Assembly: GCA_020081605.1 (NCBI GenBank)
Contig: JAHREC010000062.1
Coordinates: forward strand, 1,178,001 to 1,242,000
Source of the DNA: Albifimbria verrucaria
Lineage: Eukaryota > Ascomycota > Sordariomycetes > Hypocreales > Stachybotryaceae
Length of the DNA: 64,000 nt
Reading direction: 5' to 3'
The translations under genes and the position numbers were made by a program. The first letter of the stretch is position 1, and the number at the start of each line of letters is the position of its first letter. The notes beneath the pieces are model-generated. The model was not told the DNA's origin, did not search any database, and was given only the letters and a program-made list of their open reading frames with translations. Positions 34,108 to 46,152 of the stretch are shown here, in pieces.

Positions 34108-36544
34108 GGCTGGTGCGGTGCGGTATGGTTGTTGCGCGGTGTGTGATGTAAGAGGAGGTTTACACGAGATCAACCCGCGAAGAGTGATGATGATGATGTA
34201 TTAGGCGTTGACTCAAGGGTATCTAATTAATGATTCAAAGAATAAAAAATGAAATGAAAATGGAAGGATGTGCTGCTGATCTGGATTATCCTCTCAACCT
34301 CAAATCAGGGCGCCGAGCCAGCCATATATGAAGACGACGAGGCTGACCAGCGAGCGCTTAGACAGGACGCTTACTGAAGGTGAGGTCAAGTGAAGTGAAG
34401 TGAGGTCGAGTGTCGAGGTACGTTCAAGGTTGAAACGAGCGTGTTGCATGCTAAAGTCTGGTACTTGGTGCTGCCGGCTGTTTGGGCCGCGTTTTAGAAG
34501 GGCGCCTGGTACCTACAAGAGCCCTATTGCGCTGTTTCAAACAGCCTGGGTACATGCCGTCAGCGCTGAACTGTGGTGCGGTACAAGTACCCCGCGCCTG
34601 TGGGTTTTGTTTGCCGTTTTGGTATGGAATTCGTCGAGGGCAATTATAACAGGCCCGATCAGGAATTAATCCACTGCCAGTTTGGGCTCTGTCAGTGACG
34701 AGACAATATCACAACGTTGTTAAGTGAGTTGGAGTTGTCATCCCCATCATGTTACCACAACGCACCGGTATCTGATCTACCAACCGAGACACCATGAAAT
34801 TCAGTGATTGTGATAACCTCCAAGCTAGTTTCTACTTCAACCAACGCCTTACTCAAAGTCACAGCGCTCTCTAGTCGCCCTCACCATCGCCCTCCCACAA
34901 CCACCCGTCAACCCGTCCAAGCAACCATCTCCATCCTCCTCCAAAACTTCTGCTACAAGCTAACCACCTAGCCTTCCTCACCCAGACTAACCTCCCGATC
35001 GTCCTTATCGACGCCAAACTGCTTGCCATAGCTCTCCCCACAGCCATGAGTCGCTGCTCAATCAACCACCCAGCAAGCCAGCACGACTAAAACATGCTGT
35101 CCTGTTGAAACAATCACATGCCAGTACACCACTTACACACCGCGCCACCGAAACGACGCCAGGGCTGTCTGCCCCGAGAACATTCTTTTTCTTCCCACTC
35201 GATCCGGTAACAGCGCTGTGTGAGTAGCCCATCTCCTCGTCCCGTAGCCCGTTGTTACAGCTCGGCTCTCGGATTCTAGAACTACCGCGGTGATCCCCAC
35301 CCGCCTTGCCCTACCAAGGGACCTCAATCGCCCGAGCCCCGGATCTCGCCCGGGCCCCTCGCCGATGCTGACGGCTGTGTTTCCGAACCGTCAGTGTCTC
35401 CTGACAAGCCCTGTGGGCTCCTTGTCAATGCAGCCTTGGACGAGTTGAGACTAAACTAAGCCGGCCTTCCCACTCCGAGTTGCGTGTCAAGCTGCGTCAA
35501 AACAAGAACTGCCATCCTGCGATCTCATTACTCTAAACGATCTTAGCGGTGGCGGTCAGACGGAATACACCTGCTCGATGCGGACATACAGCCTGCTTTG
35601 TGGGACTCGACCCTGCGATACGTTCATGCGTCCTACCGATGCACCTTCTCAGACCCGTCACCAAGAATAGAATCGGGCCAGTGTCTAAGCTTACCTAGGA
35701 CCATACCCGGCCGGGCTTTGCACATGATTTCCTCCGAATGGACGGGATTTCAGGGTCTTCACGTAGTTACAGGCCCTCATCTTCAACACACGGAGTTGTT
35801 TAAACCCCGACTCACCAGTATCAGGAGCCCACTTCCCGCGCGCTTGGTGCTAAGATCCACTTCCCGCGGCTTTTCAACTCTCAACCTTGATATCTAGGAA
35901 CTCTACAATACAATAGCTTTTTAAAGGCAATACTGCAATAAAATAGACATAAGCAAAACTCACCATTTACAAGAAGCCCCTACCACCCCCGTCCCAGGCG
36001 ACCCGTCCTGACAGGCAGTTATCTACACAGTCATCTTAGCAAAACAACCCAACGTCAACTAGTAACCTACAACATCTGCAAAGACCACCAACGTCTCCGT
36101 GCCCTTCACATGTAAATGCTCAAGCTGTCTGAGGACCAGCTCGGATCTAAACATCAGCGGTGACCTGAAGCCGTGGCTTAGATCATTTGCACTATCGTGC
36201 CTCTCAAATGTGGAAAAGTCTCAGTCACGGGTCTTTAGAATGTAGAACAAACAACCGTAGGAGTCGTAATCAATTTAATCAAAGAAGCAAGTACAGGAAT
36301 TAATCATACAACGTAAGGAAATTATGATTCGGTTCGTACTGTCGTTTTCATCCCCTCCCATCTCATATCGTGTCCTCCTCCGTTCTCTCAATTACTCTCA
36401 ACATTAAGTTGATGGCGTTCCATCATTCGTATTAGAACATAATCACATCCTTGCTCAACACGCATCTGATTCATGCCTTCGGGTATAATGTCTGCTCGTC
36501 CTTCCTTGTCCACAATTCTCTTTCTATACTTCCTCACCGTTCAC
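34108..36544. other. Long intergenic region (about 2.4 kb)
   Basis: No gene recognised on either strand. It has short direct repeats of GTGAAGTGAGGTC type at 34377-34415 and a 7-bp-stem hairpin at 35368-35394. The rest is CT-rich and unremarkable. Confidence 0.45.
35368..35394. repeat. Hairpin-forming inverted repeat (7-bp stem)
   Basis: CTGACGG at 35368-35374 pairs with CCGTCAG at 35388-35394 around a 13-nt loop. It lies in the middle of a gene-free stretch with no T-run or other terminator context. Confidence 0.5.
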
Positions 36545-39379
36545 CTAGTAGGTGCCAAGCGTGCGGGGGTTAGTGTTGCTGAGGCCGTCGATAGCACCGT
36601 CAGTGGGCTTGTCGAGGGGCTGCAGGCTGGGAGCGGTAGCGGTTACGGGAGCCAGGGCGTTGATTCCGGGACCAGTAGGGATGCCGCCAGTGGCGCCCAC
36701 GGCATTCAGGCCAGGAGCAGCCTTGTGGAAACCGTTGGTGGCACCGTTGGTAGCACCATTAGTGTGGCCGTTGAGAGCACCATTGGTGTGACCGTTAAGA
36801 GCACCGTTAGTGTGGCCGTTAAAGGCACCGTTGGTGTGTCCATTGGTGTGCTCCTTGACGGGGTGAGGCTTCTTCTCAATCTTGGGGGCGCTGGGAATGT
36901 CGTTGCTCTTGCTGGCATGGCCAATGGAGAAGACGGGGCTCTCCCACTTCTCACCCTTGCGGGCGAGCTCCTTGTACTCGGTAGCCTTGGAGCTGATGCC
37001 ACCTGGCAGGTGGATGTTAGGGAAGATGCTGTCCTCCTTGGTGACGGCCACGTTGACCTTCTTGTCCGCAGCCACGGCCTGGGCCTTCTCCTTGCCCTGC
37101 AGGGCGCGCCTCTGGAACGCTTGGAGGTAGCGCTGGTAGATGTTGGCGGCCCTCTCTGGGTTGGCCTTGGCCTCGTCAGCGGCACGGTCAGCCTCCTGCT
37201 TGACCTGGTAGAACATGCGGTCAAGCTGGTGGCAGCGGTCGCGGATCGCCTTCTCGACCGCCTTCTGCATGGCAGGGCGGAGTACCTTGAGCATCATAGG
37301 CTTGAAGAGGGCGAAGAGCAGCTTGTGCTTGGACTTGACCAGCTTGATGTTGAGGTGCTTAACGTCAACGTCCACCTTGTCGATCTTGAAGAAGTTCTCG
37401 CGATCCTTCTTGTCGGCGGTCGACATCTTGATCTTGAAGGAGAAACCGTCACCAGGCAGGATGATATCGGCGACACCAGTGTCGGTCAGCGAGGGAAGCC
37501 CTGCTTGCGCTTGACGTGGTAGCTCACGTCACGGAGATCCATCTGAATGCCGGACACCTTGAGCTCGATGCTGTTCTTGTTCTTGTTGGCAATCTTCTTG
37601 CGGCCCCAGCGGAAGTAGTTCTCGCTAGCGACCTCGGCCACGTTGGGCATGAAGTTGTCGCTCTCCAGGACCAGGTTCTCGATGATGGCATCGACCTGGG
37701 AGTCGGAGTACTCGATGCGAGGGACGGGAATGTAGGCAATGTTCTCCATGATGGCAGGGATGATCACATCACGGAGATCCTTGACAAGGTGAGGCTTGAA
37801 GGTGGCCTTGCCGTTCTGGTCATTGCCGAGGTCGAGGAACAGCTTGCGGCAAGCCTCGCCAAAGGCCTTGTTGCGAGGGTCCTGATCGAACTGGTCGGCG
37901 AGGAACTTGATCTCGTCGACAACGCGGTCAGTGTGGCCACGGTACTTGTCACGGAGGAGGTATCGGCCGTGGTCATAGAGCTGGTCCCACTCATGAGTGG
38001 ACTCATCCTCCAGGATGTAGCCCTGCTCAAGCAGGCAGCGGCGGATGTAGCGGTCCATGTGCTTGAACCAGCCCTTGAGCTCCTCATCGCGGTCGGCGTC
38101 CTTGTAGATCTCGTTGATAGAGGCCCACAGGTCCGAGGTGGAGGTACCGTTAGCGAAGCGCTCAATGAGAGTGCGCAGGTCACGCTCGGCAGCCTGGAGT
38201 CCAGAGCGGGCCTCCTGGGCCGTACCGGTGGAGTCCTGACCCACCCGGCGGCCGTGCCTGCCGTAGGTCTCGGCGAGTCGGAGAAGGGTCTCCACAGCTT
38301 GCATGTAGTCGGGGTGCTGCTGGCACTCGAGAATCATCTTCTTGAGTCGCCAGATGACCTGGTCCTTGCGCTCCTGGGGCATCTTCTTGTTGAAGTAATC
38401 ATTGGCCCTGCGACGGTAGTCCTCCTTGCGCTGCTTCGCACGCTCCTTGGCGTCCTGGGCCTCGCCCTTGGCTTCGTCATCAACATTCTCCTCGTACTTC
38501 CTCTGGGCAATGTTGATGGCGGCGCTGACACCTCCCTGACGGTCGACGGCCTGAGTGTTGGTGTGTGTGGGATCTTGTGTGTTGATGTTGCCGGCATTGG
38601 CACCAGCGTTGGCGACGTCCTGGGCGTCCTTCTTGATGTCGCCGCCGTAGACAGCCTTGGCCTGCCTCTTCACGTTATCCTTGGACAGATCGGGGCATCG
38701 TGCCAGGTGTTGTCTTGGGCTGGGGCGTCCATCTGGTTGAGCTGCTCGTCCGAGGGGCGGATCTTGGAGGCGGTGTTGGTAGCAGCATCGCCAGCCATGT
38801 CTCGCAGAAGAACGGTAGCATCCTTGACTGTGGTGTTTGTTAGCTTTGAAGAACGGAAGGTTGACAGCAGCACATACGTAGCTTTCGGAACTGGCCATTG
38901 GTGATAATCAGCGTTCCTAAGGTCCTCAAACCCTCGAGGGCCTCGTCGCCATCTCGCTTAGCAGTGTCCTTGCTGACAGGAGCGTTGGGGCCGTTGACGC
39001 TCTTGGGGTCCCACTGGGTGGTCTGCCAGATGAAGTCCTGGAGCAGGTTGCCCTCGTTCTTGGAGAGCAACAGAAGCTTGGCCTGCTTGACGACCTCCCT
39101 AACGTCTTCGACGAGGACCTTGCCATCGGAGGAGAGCTTATCAGAGGGGCGGGAGAGAGCTCGAGAGTTGAGGAAGCTGTTGAGGGCGACATCAATCTGC
39201 TCGTTCTGGAGAGGTGTTAGCGGTCGGTTTGGAGTAAAGGTGGCAGGGAGTAGATCTTAGCTTACCGAAGGAACCTTGCCGTTCTGGAAGGCGGAGAAGA
39301 TGCCGTAGAGCTGGAGTTTCCGGTTGACGTCAGCCTCCTTCTGCTCCTTGTTCATCGGCTTGTTCACGTTGGTGGCCAT
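36545..39379 (-). CDS. HAM1-like protein (HAM1_N and DUF4449/HAM1_C type)
   Basis: Exon 1 starts at ATG 39379 (MATNVNKPMNKEQKEADVNR) and ends near 39268. The next exon begins NEQIDVALNSFLNSRALSRP and contains LLQDFIWQTTQWDPKSV and GLRTLGTLIITNGQFRKL, the usual HAM1-like N-terminus. After an intron near 38880 the long central part runs to about 37495 (LKGWFKHMDRYIRRCLLEQG, DVIIPAIMENIAYIPVPRIE, FRWGRKKIANKNKNSIELKV). The C-terminal DUF4449-like part follows (FFKIDKVDVDVKHLNIKLV). Two missing C residues are inferred, at 38692-38695 and 37493-37495, since similarity continues across both. The tail has an unusual tandem repeat of HTNGA-x-NG. Yeast and fission-yeast relatives are poorly studied; the fold has been compared with lipid-binding BPI-like proteins, so membrane or lipid work is likely but unproven. 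Confidence 0.8.
36732..36850 (-). repeat. 24-nt tandem repeat encoding HTNGA[L/F/T]NG
   Basis: Within the HAM1-like gene, an imperfect 24-nt unit repeats about five times and encodes HTNGALNG-type octapeptides. The units differ at third positions and in L/F/T, so they are old enough to have diverged, yet frame is kept. It adds an Asn/Gly/His/Thr-rich, probably disordered linker. Confidence 0.8.
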
Positions 39380-39703
39380 GGTGAGTGATGGGTATCGATT
39401 TGTTGATGATGGCGTAATTTGTTTAGTATACAAGGTGATGGCAATGGCGATGGTATGGCGATGTTAGAGTCTGGCCGTAGTACGTCGTCGCTTGGTGTGA
39501 TGTGCCTTGAGGGTGAAGGTGAGGGTGAGGTTGAGGTTGAGGTAAGTCGTTGGAGAGGTTGGGGTATTCTGGGGTATCACAAGAGCTTGGGATATATTAC
39601 GGGTATAATTGGTGACAGGCGGCAGAGTAAAGAAATAATTGATCAGAGTTCAAACAAAAGAGGAGGAATTGGGGTCTGGAGCGAGGGGGACAAGAGTTTA
39701 TAG

Positions 39704-39726
39704 GTAGGATGGATGGATGGATGGAG
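39704..39726. repeat. (GGAT)n microsatellite
   Basis: About five tandem GGAT units in the spacer upstream of the HAM1-like gene, preceded at 39509-39545 by GGTGAGGTTGAG-type purine repeats. Confidence 0.8.
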
Positions 39727-40880
39727 GAGATGGGCTGGGCTCGGGCTGGCCAGGCAATAGAAGTACAGTCGGTACGAATCGAGGTACCTCGCAGACCGAC
39801 GCGCCTTGCATGACCCATGCAGTGGCATTTCACATTCTGGTAGCTTCAACTGCAATGCCATGAACAAAGCAGAGCAGGTACCTGACCAGACCAGCGTCAC
39901 CGAGCAATGGTACTTTGCGCGCAGCCCAGGACCAGGTGCAGCAGCAGGTACCGCCCGGGTGGTGACGTTGAAGAAGCAGCAGGGGGTGCTTTGTTTAGCG
40001 CGTGTCTAGTACGTCATAGCAGGCACAGGCCAGGCCTGGACAAGACAGAACAGATCAAGACATGCTATGCCCCAGAGGAGCAACGTCTACGCAACAAAAA
40101 AATCGGGGATTTTAATTACAGTCACCGGCGGCGCGCAAGGATTGGGAAGAAAGAAAGGATGTTGCTTTGCCGAATTGGTCTTGGCATGAAGGATGCCGCG
40201 TGGAAGTGTCTCCATCGATCTGCTCGATCTTATGGAGCGCAGGCGGACTGCAGTGTTGGTTTCCACGATGTTATATCATAGCAAGTTATTGGATTTATTA
40301 TTATTATTTTTCTCTACAAGTCTTTTCCATTGAAGTAGTAGGCTGGTATTTCATGTTGCTGCCTATGCTACCAAGAATTTATTTTATACACGCTCGTTGT
40401 CCTGCCACTGGACACCCAGACTAAGACACTGTAAATCAAGTTCCGAATTGAACAAGCAGAGCAACCACCAAAGGACAGACATGCTCGAGTAATTCATCCT
40501 CATTTTCTGCCTTCATCCGGGTGATCGCCCTAGCAGCCGAGCTCGCCAGGCGAACCCCTGCTCGGCAATGCACCTGGGCCGATTCCTGGGATCCTCTTTT
40601 GGGCAACCTCACGAATTGGGAAACAAAACACCACGACGATATCATAACCACCGACTCGAGCACCACCCCATCCACCGCTTCTCCTCCCACGTGAAAACCT
40701 CTGGATTGAAAGGGAAAAGAACTACCATACGGAAAAGTTGCTCCCAAGCTAGGTTGCCTCCCCGGATTGCAAGCGTCATGCCGTGCGGCTGGGCTGCTGA
40801 CCCCTGCCCGTGGACCAAGGCGAAGAAAAGGCCTAGCGACGGTGACTGCAATCTCAATTGATCCGTGGTGCTAGACCGTG

Positions 40881-40903
40881 CATCATTCATCATCATCATC
40901 ATC
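40881..40903. repeat. (CAT)n microsatellite
   Basis: CATCATTCAT followed by four further CAT units in non-coding sequence. Confidence 0.8.
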
Positions 40904-41541
40904 GTACAGTAGCTCATCGCTCTACTTACTGACTGGCACTCCCGCTGCGGTGATCCATGGCCACGTCGCATTGGTCCATGACGTCAAGCGAAGGCATCGC
41001 TAGTTCCTCTTGGCCTTGGCTGCTGAGGTAATGGCTTTGCTGTATCGTCGATGATGCTGCTTCAGCCGTGCTCCAGACCCATGCCATCCTTTGCTTGGCT
41101 TGTGAAACTCCCCATGTAGATCAATGCAATGCATCCACGACCCTGGCCGAGAGCCCCCATGACGGTGAATTTTCCCGAAAGCTCTCTCGCTTTCCCTCGC
41201 TCCCACTCTCTCGGAGGTAAAAACAATTAAAATTAAATACACAAAAACGAGAAGAGGTTCTGGATGCCTTTCCCCTTCCTCCCACCCACCGGTCAAACTG
41301 AAAACTATCTCAGCGCTTAGGCCACGCGTTCCATCCTCCATCCAGCTAACCAGCCCAGATCACATTACCACGAGAATAACTTTCACTAAGCACGTTCCCT
41401 TGCCCAAAAGGCTTCTTCCGTTTCCCATCGCTGAAACCCTACTTTACGCCCTTCGTTGACGTAAGCCGCCGTATTTGTTCTTGTTTGTCATCTCTCTTCC
41501 ACTAGTTTGGCCAAAAGTGCTTCCAGATCTGCCGGCCCCTT

Positions 41542-41564
41542 GATTCGAACCACGCTGTCGAATC
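41542..41564. repeat. Inverted repeat GATTCGA / TCGAATC
   Basis: 7-bp arms at 41542-41548 and 41558-41564 with a 9-nt loop. The minus strand resembles a tRNA B box (GGTTCGAATC), but the flanks do not fold as a tRNA. Confidence 0.5.
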
Positions 41565-42072
41565 TAATGGTCTGCTGTTGTCCCCAACATGCGTTCCAGC
41601 CGTATGACTGTCGCGTGATGATTACTTGGTTCCTGGCGTGCTTTGTCGTCACAATGACACCTCGCCGTTGGAATCCCTCTCTCCCCGGGTCTCAGACAGA
41701 CATGCTCAGGCGCACAGTCATGCAAATGTCCGTCATCGAGGTATGACTAGCCATTGGATTCACAGCTTACAGCTCCGAGATCATACAGGGTAGGTCTGAC
41801 TGGTTGGCCATGCATACCAAGTCTCACCATTACTCTATCACGTGAAGCTCTAAAGTAGATGGTGTCACTGTGTGTTCCATGTTTTGCATACATCCCAATT
41901 AGGAGCCAATCTCGGTACGGAGACGGGCGCTGATACTCCTCAACACATGGGTGGGCATCACAGACTGGCACCAGACAACACCTGCACACGACAACTCGGC
42001 CTGCACATCGTAACACACATAATCAAGGGGTTTCAAATACATCATAAACTATTTTCCCTGGTATATTCACAC

Positions 42073-42795
42073 CTATACTCCGCCCCTTGCGTACACCTTA
42101 ACACTCCTCCAAGCATAAGTCAATGTCTCCGTGGTAACCACGTTGCCCTTGGTGCCAAAATATCCCGAGTCGAAAATGGCTGCTCGGAAGTTGGGATTCA
42201 GGATGCCTCCCTTGCCGCACGGCGACCACGCCCGCTTGTTCTCTGGGACGTCAAGCTCGAGCACCAGCTGAGCGTTGACGGGTGATTCCTCGTTGGTCCA
42301 TGAGCTGGACGCGACGCTCTGTTTCGGTGTGTTAGTACATGATTCACCATCTGTAGTTCCCTCTCTCCAAGGCCTTGTCTAACAAGAGAAGAGAAGAAAC
42401 AAGAGAAGAAAAGTAAATGAGAACTCGGGAGCACTTACAGTGTCATCAGGGTTCTCCGACCAGAAGTTGGTAAAGTAGAAGTTGATGCCTGCTCCGACAG
42501 GGAGCTGTGCATATCCACGTACTGAGACGTGCTTGACACTGACTTGCCAGCCCGCGCTGCCTGCGACGTTGAAGTGCAGGGCGCAGTTCTGTGTAGTATC
42601 CACGCCCGGCGCCTTGGCCGAGAAGCCGTAGATCTTGAACGACTTGCCGCTGTTGTAGGACTCCACGCTGGTGTCCTGGGGGCATCCGTTGCCCGAGTGC
42701 GTGACCGCCGAGATGGACGGGCCTGACGGCTCCTGCGCCGCGATGGCCATGCCCATAGCCGAGCCGGCGTAGGCGATGAGGTTGAGGAAACGCAT
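42073..42795 (-). CDS. Secreted DUF4360-type protein
   Basis: Two exons, 42439-42795 and 42073-42318, separated by a 120-nt intron (GTAAGTG...AACAG), give 200 residues with no frame problem. A signal peptide is clear: MRFLNLIAYAGSAMGMAIAA, cleaved near AAQ. Then ISAVTHSGNGCPQDTSVES, KAPGVDTTQNCALHFNV, QVSVKHVSVRGYAQLPVGAG, a Trp-rich WSENPDDT, and TETLTYAWRSVKVYA. The G-C-P-Q start, the C-x-L-x-F and the RGYAQL strand are typical of DUF4360, a fungal and bacterial secreted family of unknown function. Four cysteines (GCPQ, NCAL, SPCG and one in the leader region) suggest disulfides after export. Confidence 0.85.
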
Positions 42796-44489
42796 TGCGG
42801 TGAGAGAAGGTAAGGGTTGGTATGAATAAGATGAATAGTAGACGAGTTTCTTTGCAGTAGCAGCTCTGAAGCGTTTCTCCTTGTCCTGTTCCCCGTCTTC
42901 GACCGTCGACGCCGCTCGTTTTAATATTCCTCGTCAACCCTCATCTCCGGGCTTCACCGAACCTGCTCATCCGGCCGTCGCCAGGACCATCTGTCGTTTT
43001 TTCGCCACGCATGGTAACCCAATTTACAAGCAGCTGCATAGATTGGGTCGAGGACGCAGTCTTTTAATTTATCCATATTACCAGCTGCGTGCGATGTTCC
43101 CCAGGTCTCTACCCTGTCACTTACATGGCTCCCACCCCCGCTTTGGCGCCTCCCGGGCCATTTCTCCTCACTGCCTGCCATACATATGCACGCTTAGATC
43201 TTTGTTCCGTGCCTTGGGGCCAGAAGGGAGGTCGTCTTTAGATTAAAATCCTGGAAAGGCGACTTTGCAATCGGATGCTACCAGACCCTCCTGGTCTAGA
43301 AGGGACCAGCCCGTGACGCCACACGCCGGGTATTCGGTGTGATTGGACTGGCTCTGGCTCTCTGACAGGGACAGGGTCTTCTTGGCCGAGGAGGCCAAGG
43401 CAACCTCCGACCACAGAATGCTCATCTACAGAAACTCCGGTTGCCTCGAAAGAGGTCAAGTCAACTGGCTCGGGGAGGGGTTAATGCAGAGCTCACAACC
43501 CTGGGGCAAGGGCCTGTTGTCACAACCGGAGAAACTCGCATATAGACAATTGACAACCCTCCATAACCCGTTCCCTTCAGCCCGGTTGTAAACAAGTTTC
43601 GCAGTCTAGACTATGTGCTAACTTTGGGACTCGCAATATACGAGTTTGTCTGGAACTCTCTGCTGCTCATGCAACCGGAGCTTCGTTCCCCTCCCTCTTT
43701 CTCTCAGCCCATCTCTTACAAAGAGCGTTAGCTTCATGAGACTCGCTGGCGCTGCAGTCTTTCGAAACTCCTACTACCTGCCTCTTAAGTTGGGACTGCA
43801 TTAGGAACTGCAACTATCCTTGAAGCGTGTAGACGCGGTGATCCCTAACGAACCTGTTGTTTTCCCGTTAATGGCAAGGGTCCAAGCTTTCAGGCCAAAC
43901 AGCCGCTGTTCTAGGCCTGGACCTCGTAAGTTTTGGCCTGGGCGGGCATATCACTTGAATGCTACGCAACCGCGAGCACTAACAACCCTGACCCTGTACG
44001 ATACCACATCGGCCGGCCTGCTCACTGGTCCTGCCGCTGGAAAATTTCCTCACTTTACAGCACTACAGATTGAGTAGCATCAAGGGTCCTGGGAAGCTGA
44101 GGAGGCCCTGACGCATCAGCGTGCCATGCAGTGCTACCCCGCTCACGGCGAGGAGCGAGCATCGTCACCCTGCTTGGCTGGGAGGTTGGTTGGGTGGCAG
44201 ATTGCTCCGACGGAACAACCGACCGACAAGGTCAATCATACGTCTCGAAAGGTGAGTTTTAATCATCTTAGACCATGGTACGCCTGATGATGTGCGACCC
44301 TCTACACGGGATACGGCTAAGTGCCGTCACTCACCAATACAGCTAGGTGTGCGAGCATGGGCAGTGGCAAAGATAGCGGCATTGACCATAGCATTCTTGA
44401 AGTTGCCTCTAAACGCCGTCTATTCGTTACACGTTGCTGAAAAGAAACGAAGCAGTGTCATGATCTCCCCCGCCTCTTCCCCTCCACGC
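42796..44489. other. Intergenic (about 1.7 kb)
   Basis: Promoter and CT-rich leader of the DUF4360 gene at 42796-42960, then sequence without recognisable genes. Open frames at 43343-43591 and 43820-44077 look random. Confidence 0.45.
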
Positions 44490-45569
44490 TCAGGATTTGT
44501 CCGTGCCCAGATCGTTGAACACCTTGGCCTTGATTTGCGTGGCGATCAACCCTGACTTTTCCTTTGTCGCAATCAGGTTCGCGTCCTTGGCCAGCTTCTC
44601 CACGGCCTTGTCCGCACCGCGACCGCTGCCGCCCATCATGCCCTGCCCCGCGCGACTGCTGCGGGTGATGGCCATGGTCGCCTCCTTGATCTTGCTTCCT
44701 AGGTCCAGCATCTGCTTGTTACCGAAGTCACGGTTCGCCAGCAGCGTGTTCTGGCTGAGCGTCTGCACCCAATACTTGTGCCACAGCAGCTCTAGCAGGT
44801 GCGCGTCCAGCGTGCTCTTGAAGTGCGAGATCTCGAGGCTGTAGTAGCGGGACGAGTGCGCGCCAAACTCGGCGGCCTTGGCCAGCGGCACCGCCTGGAA
44901 CCCGTCCGAGGTGACTTGACCACCGCCGTGGCTGCCCTCTGGGCGGTAGGTAGGCGGGTAGGTGCGGAACGCGCCAATCTCGACCTTGCCGGCGTTGATT
45001 GTGCGATCAGGATCGACGACGACAGCAAGGAATGGGTCCTGGTACTGCTGCTGCATGGCTTCGGTGTCGACATCGATGCCGCTGAGCCAGCACCCGTAGC
45101 CTGGGTGACTGTGGTACCAGCCAACGACGTTCTCCTGCCGACCCTGAGCTCTGCTTAGGTCAAGGTACTCGACCAGATACTCGTTTGCCTCGCTCTGAGC
45201 GTTGACGCGCGTTTCGGTTCCCTCGACGGGCAATCGGAAAGCATCGGTGACGACAAAGGTCTCGTTGTCAACGTAGCCCTGCATCAGACCCATGATCTCG
45301 AGCGCGCCGCCAGATCGAGCGTGCATCGTCATCTTCATCAGGGCAACGGCACTAATTCGCACATGTTTGAAATAGTTGGGATCCTTTGTCCAAGGCCGGG
45401 CAGCAGCCTGTGCCCGCTGCGCCTCGGCATCGTAGTTGTAGAGAGCGTCTCGTTTTGGGTCGATCAGCTGGATATTGTTATCCAGCTCTGTGAGTGAAGG
45501 TTAGCCAAAGAGTCCTGGAGGATGGAAGAGGGAAAGCCACTGACCCCAAGCCTTCAACGCCGTCTCCAT
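44490..45569 (-). CDS. CSN5: COP9 signalosome subunit 5 (JAMM deneddylase)
   Basis: Exon 1 is 45545-45569 (METALKAW) and exon 2 is 44490-45487, joined in phase 1 by a 57-nt intron (GTCAGT...TCACAG), giving 340 residues. The N-terminal helix reads LIDPKRDALYNYDAEA. The MPN core has ISAVALMKMTMHARSGGALE and GLMQGYVDNETFVVTDAFRL. The JAMM zinc motif is WYHSHPGYGCWLSGIDVD: E72, H134, H136 and D147 are in place with the S-x7-D spacing. FLAVVVDPDRTINAGKVEIG and LLWHKYWVQTLSQNTLL follow. CSN5 is the catalytic subunit that removes Nedd8 from cullins and so tunes cullin-RING ubiquitin ligases; in fungi the COP9 complex links light and development. All catalytic residues are present and the frame is clean. 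Confidence 0.96.
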
Positions 45570-46152
45570 CGTGACCACGGCGCTCGCAATGTGACAAGCG
45601 GCGTGCGAGGATGCAGGAGGATTAGGCAGTCGGTCATCAAGCTCGTGAGGTAGAGTCGAGCTGCCCCTCTGGCGCTCCACCTCCCCGCAAACCTCTTATC
45701 GATAAGCACCCAGCGCCACCCATTGCATGACAAGCCTTGTCTGTTTGTAGTAGCACCTGAGCACAACTTCACCAGCCAACAAAGTTGCCCATGTTTTCCA
45801 GACTTCTCCAAAATCACCCCAAAATTGAGCAGACCAGTTTGATCCATATGTAATGTGTCATATTACCGACTGATACAACTCTCAATCTCTTTTCTTCATC
45901 TCAATGGCATGAAGTTCTGCCCGTGAGTCATCATCCAGCTTGGAAAACGCATTATACCAACAGCAAATTCCACAACTCCCTTCCATACCGACAATGACCT
46001 AGTGACCCAAACTTCTTGTTGATTTCTCTTAGGCTCTATAATAGTATTTATACCATCCACCATCAAAAATGCAGTAAACTTGAGCCACAGTGCTTACTTG
46101 TGTTACAGGGTAGGCTATCATTTGCTGATCACATCCACCAAAACGCCCTGCC
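45570..46152. promoter_or_regulatory. Shared divergent promoter of CSN5 (-) and a Zn2Cys6 gene (+)
   Basis: 583 nt separate the two start codons, which point away from each other. No coding signal inside. Both promoters must lie here; AT-rich words at 45845-45900 and 46040-46075 may mark the cores. Confidence 0.5.

Larger units (their letters stand above)
39380..42072. other. Long gene-free region (about 2.7 kb)
   Basis: No gene recognised. It holds the HAM1-like promoter, simple repeats at 39509-39545, 39704-39726 and 40881-40903, and an inverted repeat at 41542-41564. Frames of 60-137 codons on both strands look random. Confidence 0.45.

Noticed and set aside
36473..37522. 349-codon open frame on the plus strand
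   Set aside because: Antisense to the HAM1-like C-terminus. Its Val-Gly-Thr repeat is only the complement of the HTNG repeat.
37516..38904. 462-codon open frame on the plus strand
   Set aside because: It is antisense to the HAM1-like gene. The codon bias of that gene (C/G at third positions) keeps the opposite frame open; the translation is Val/Leu-rich without domains.
41542..41570. tRNA B box on the minus strand
   Set aside because: GGTTCGAATC fits the consensus, but the flanking bases do not form a T-stem or acceptor stem.
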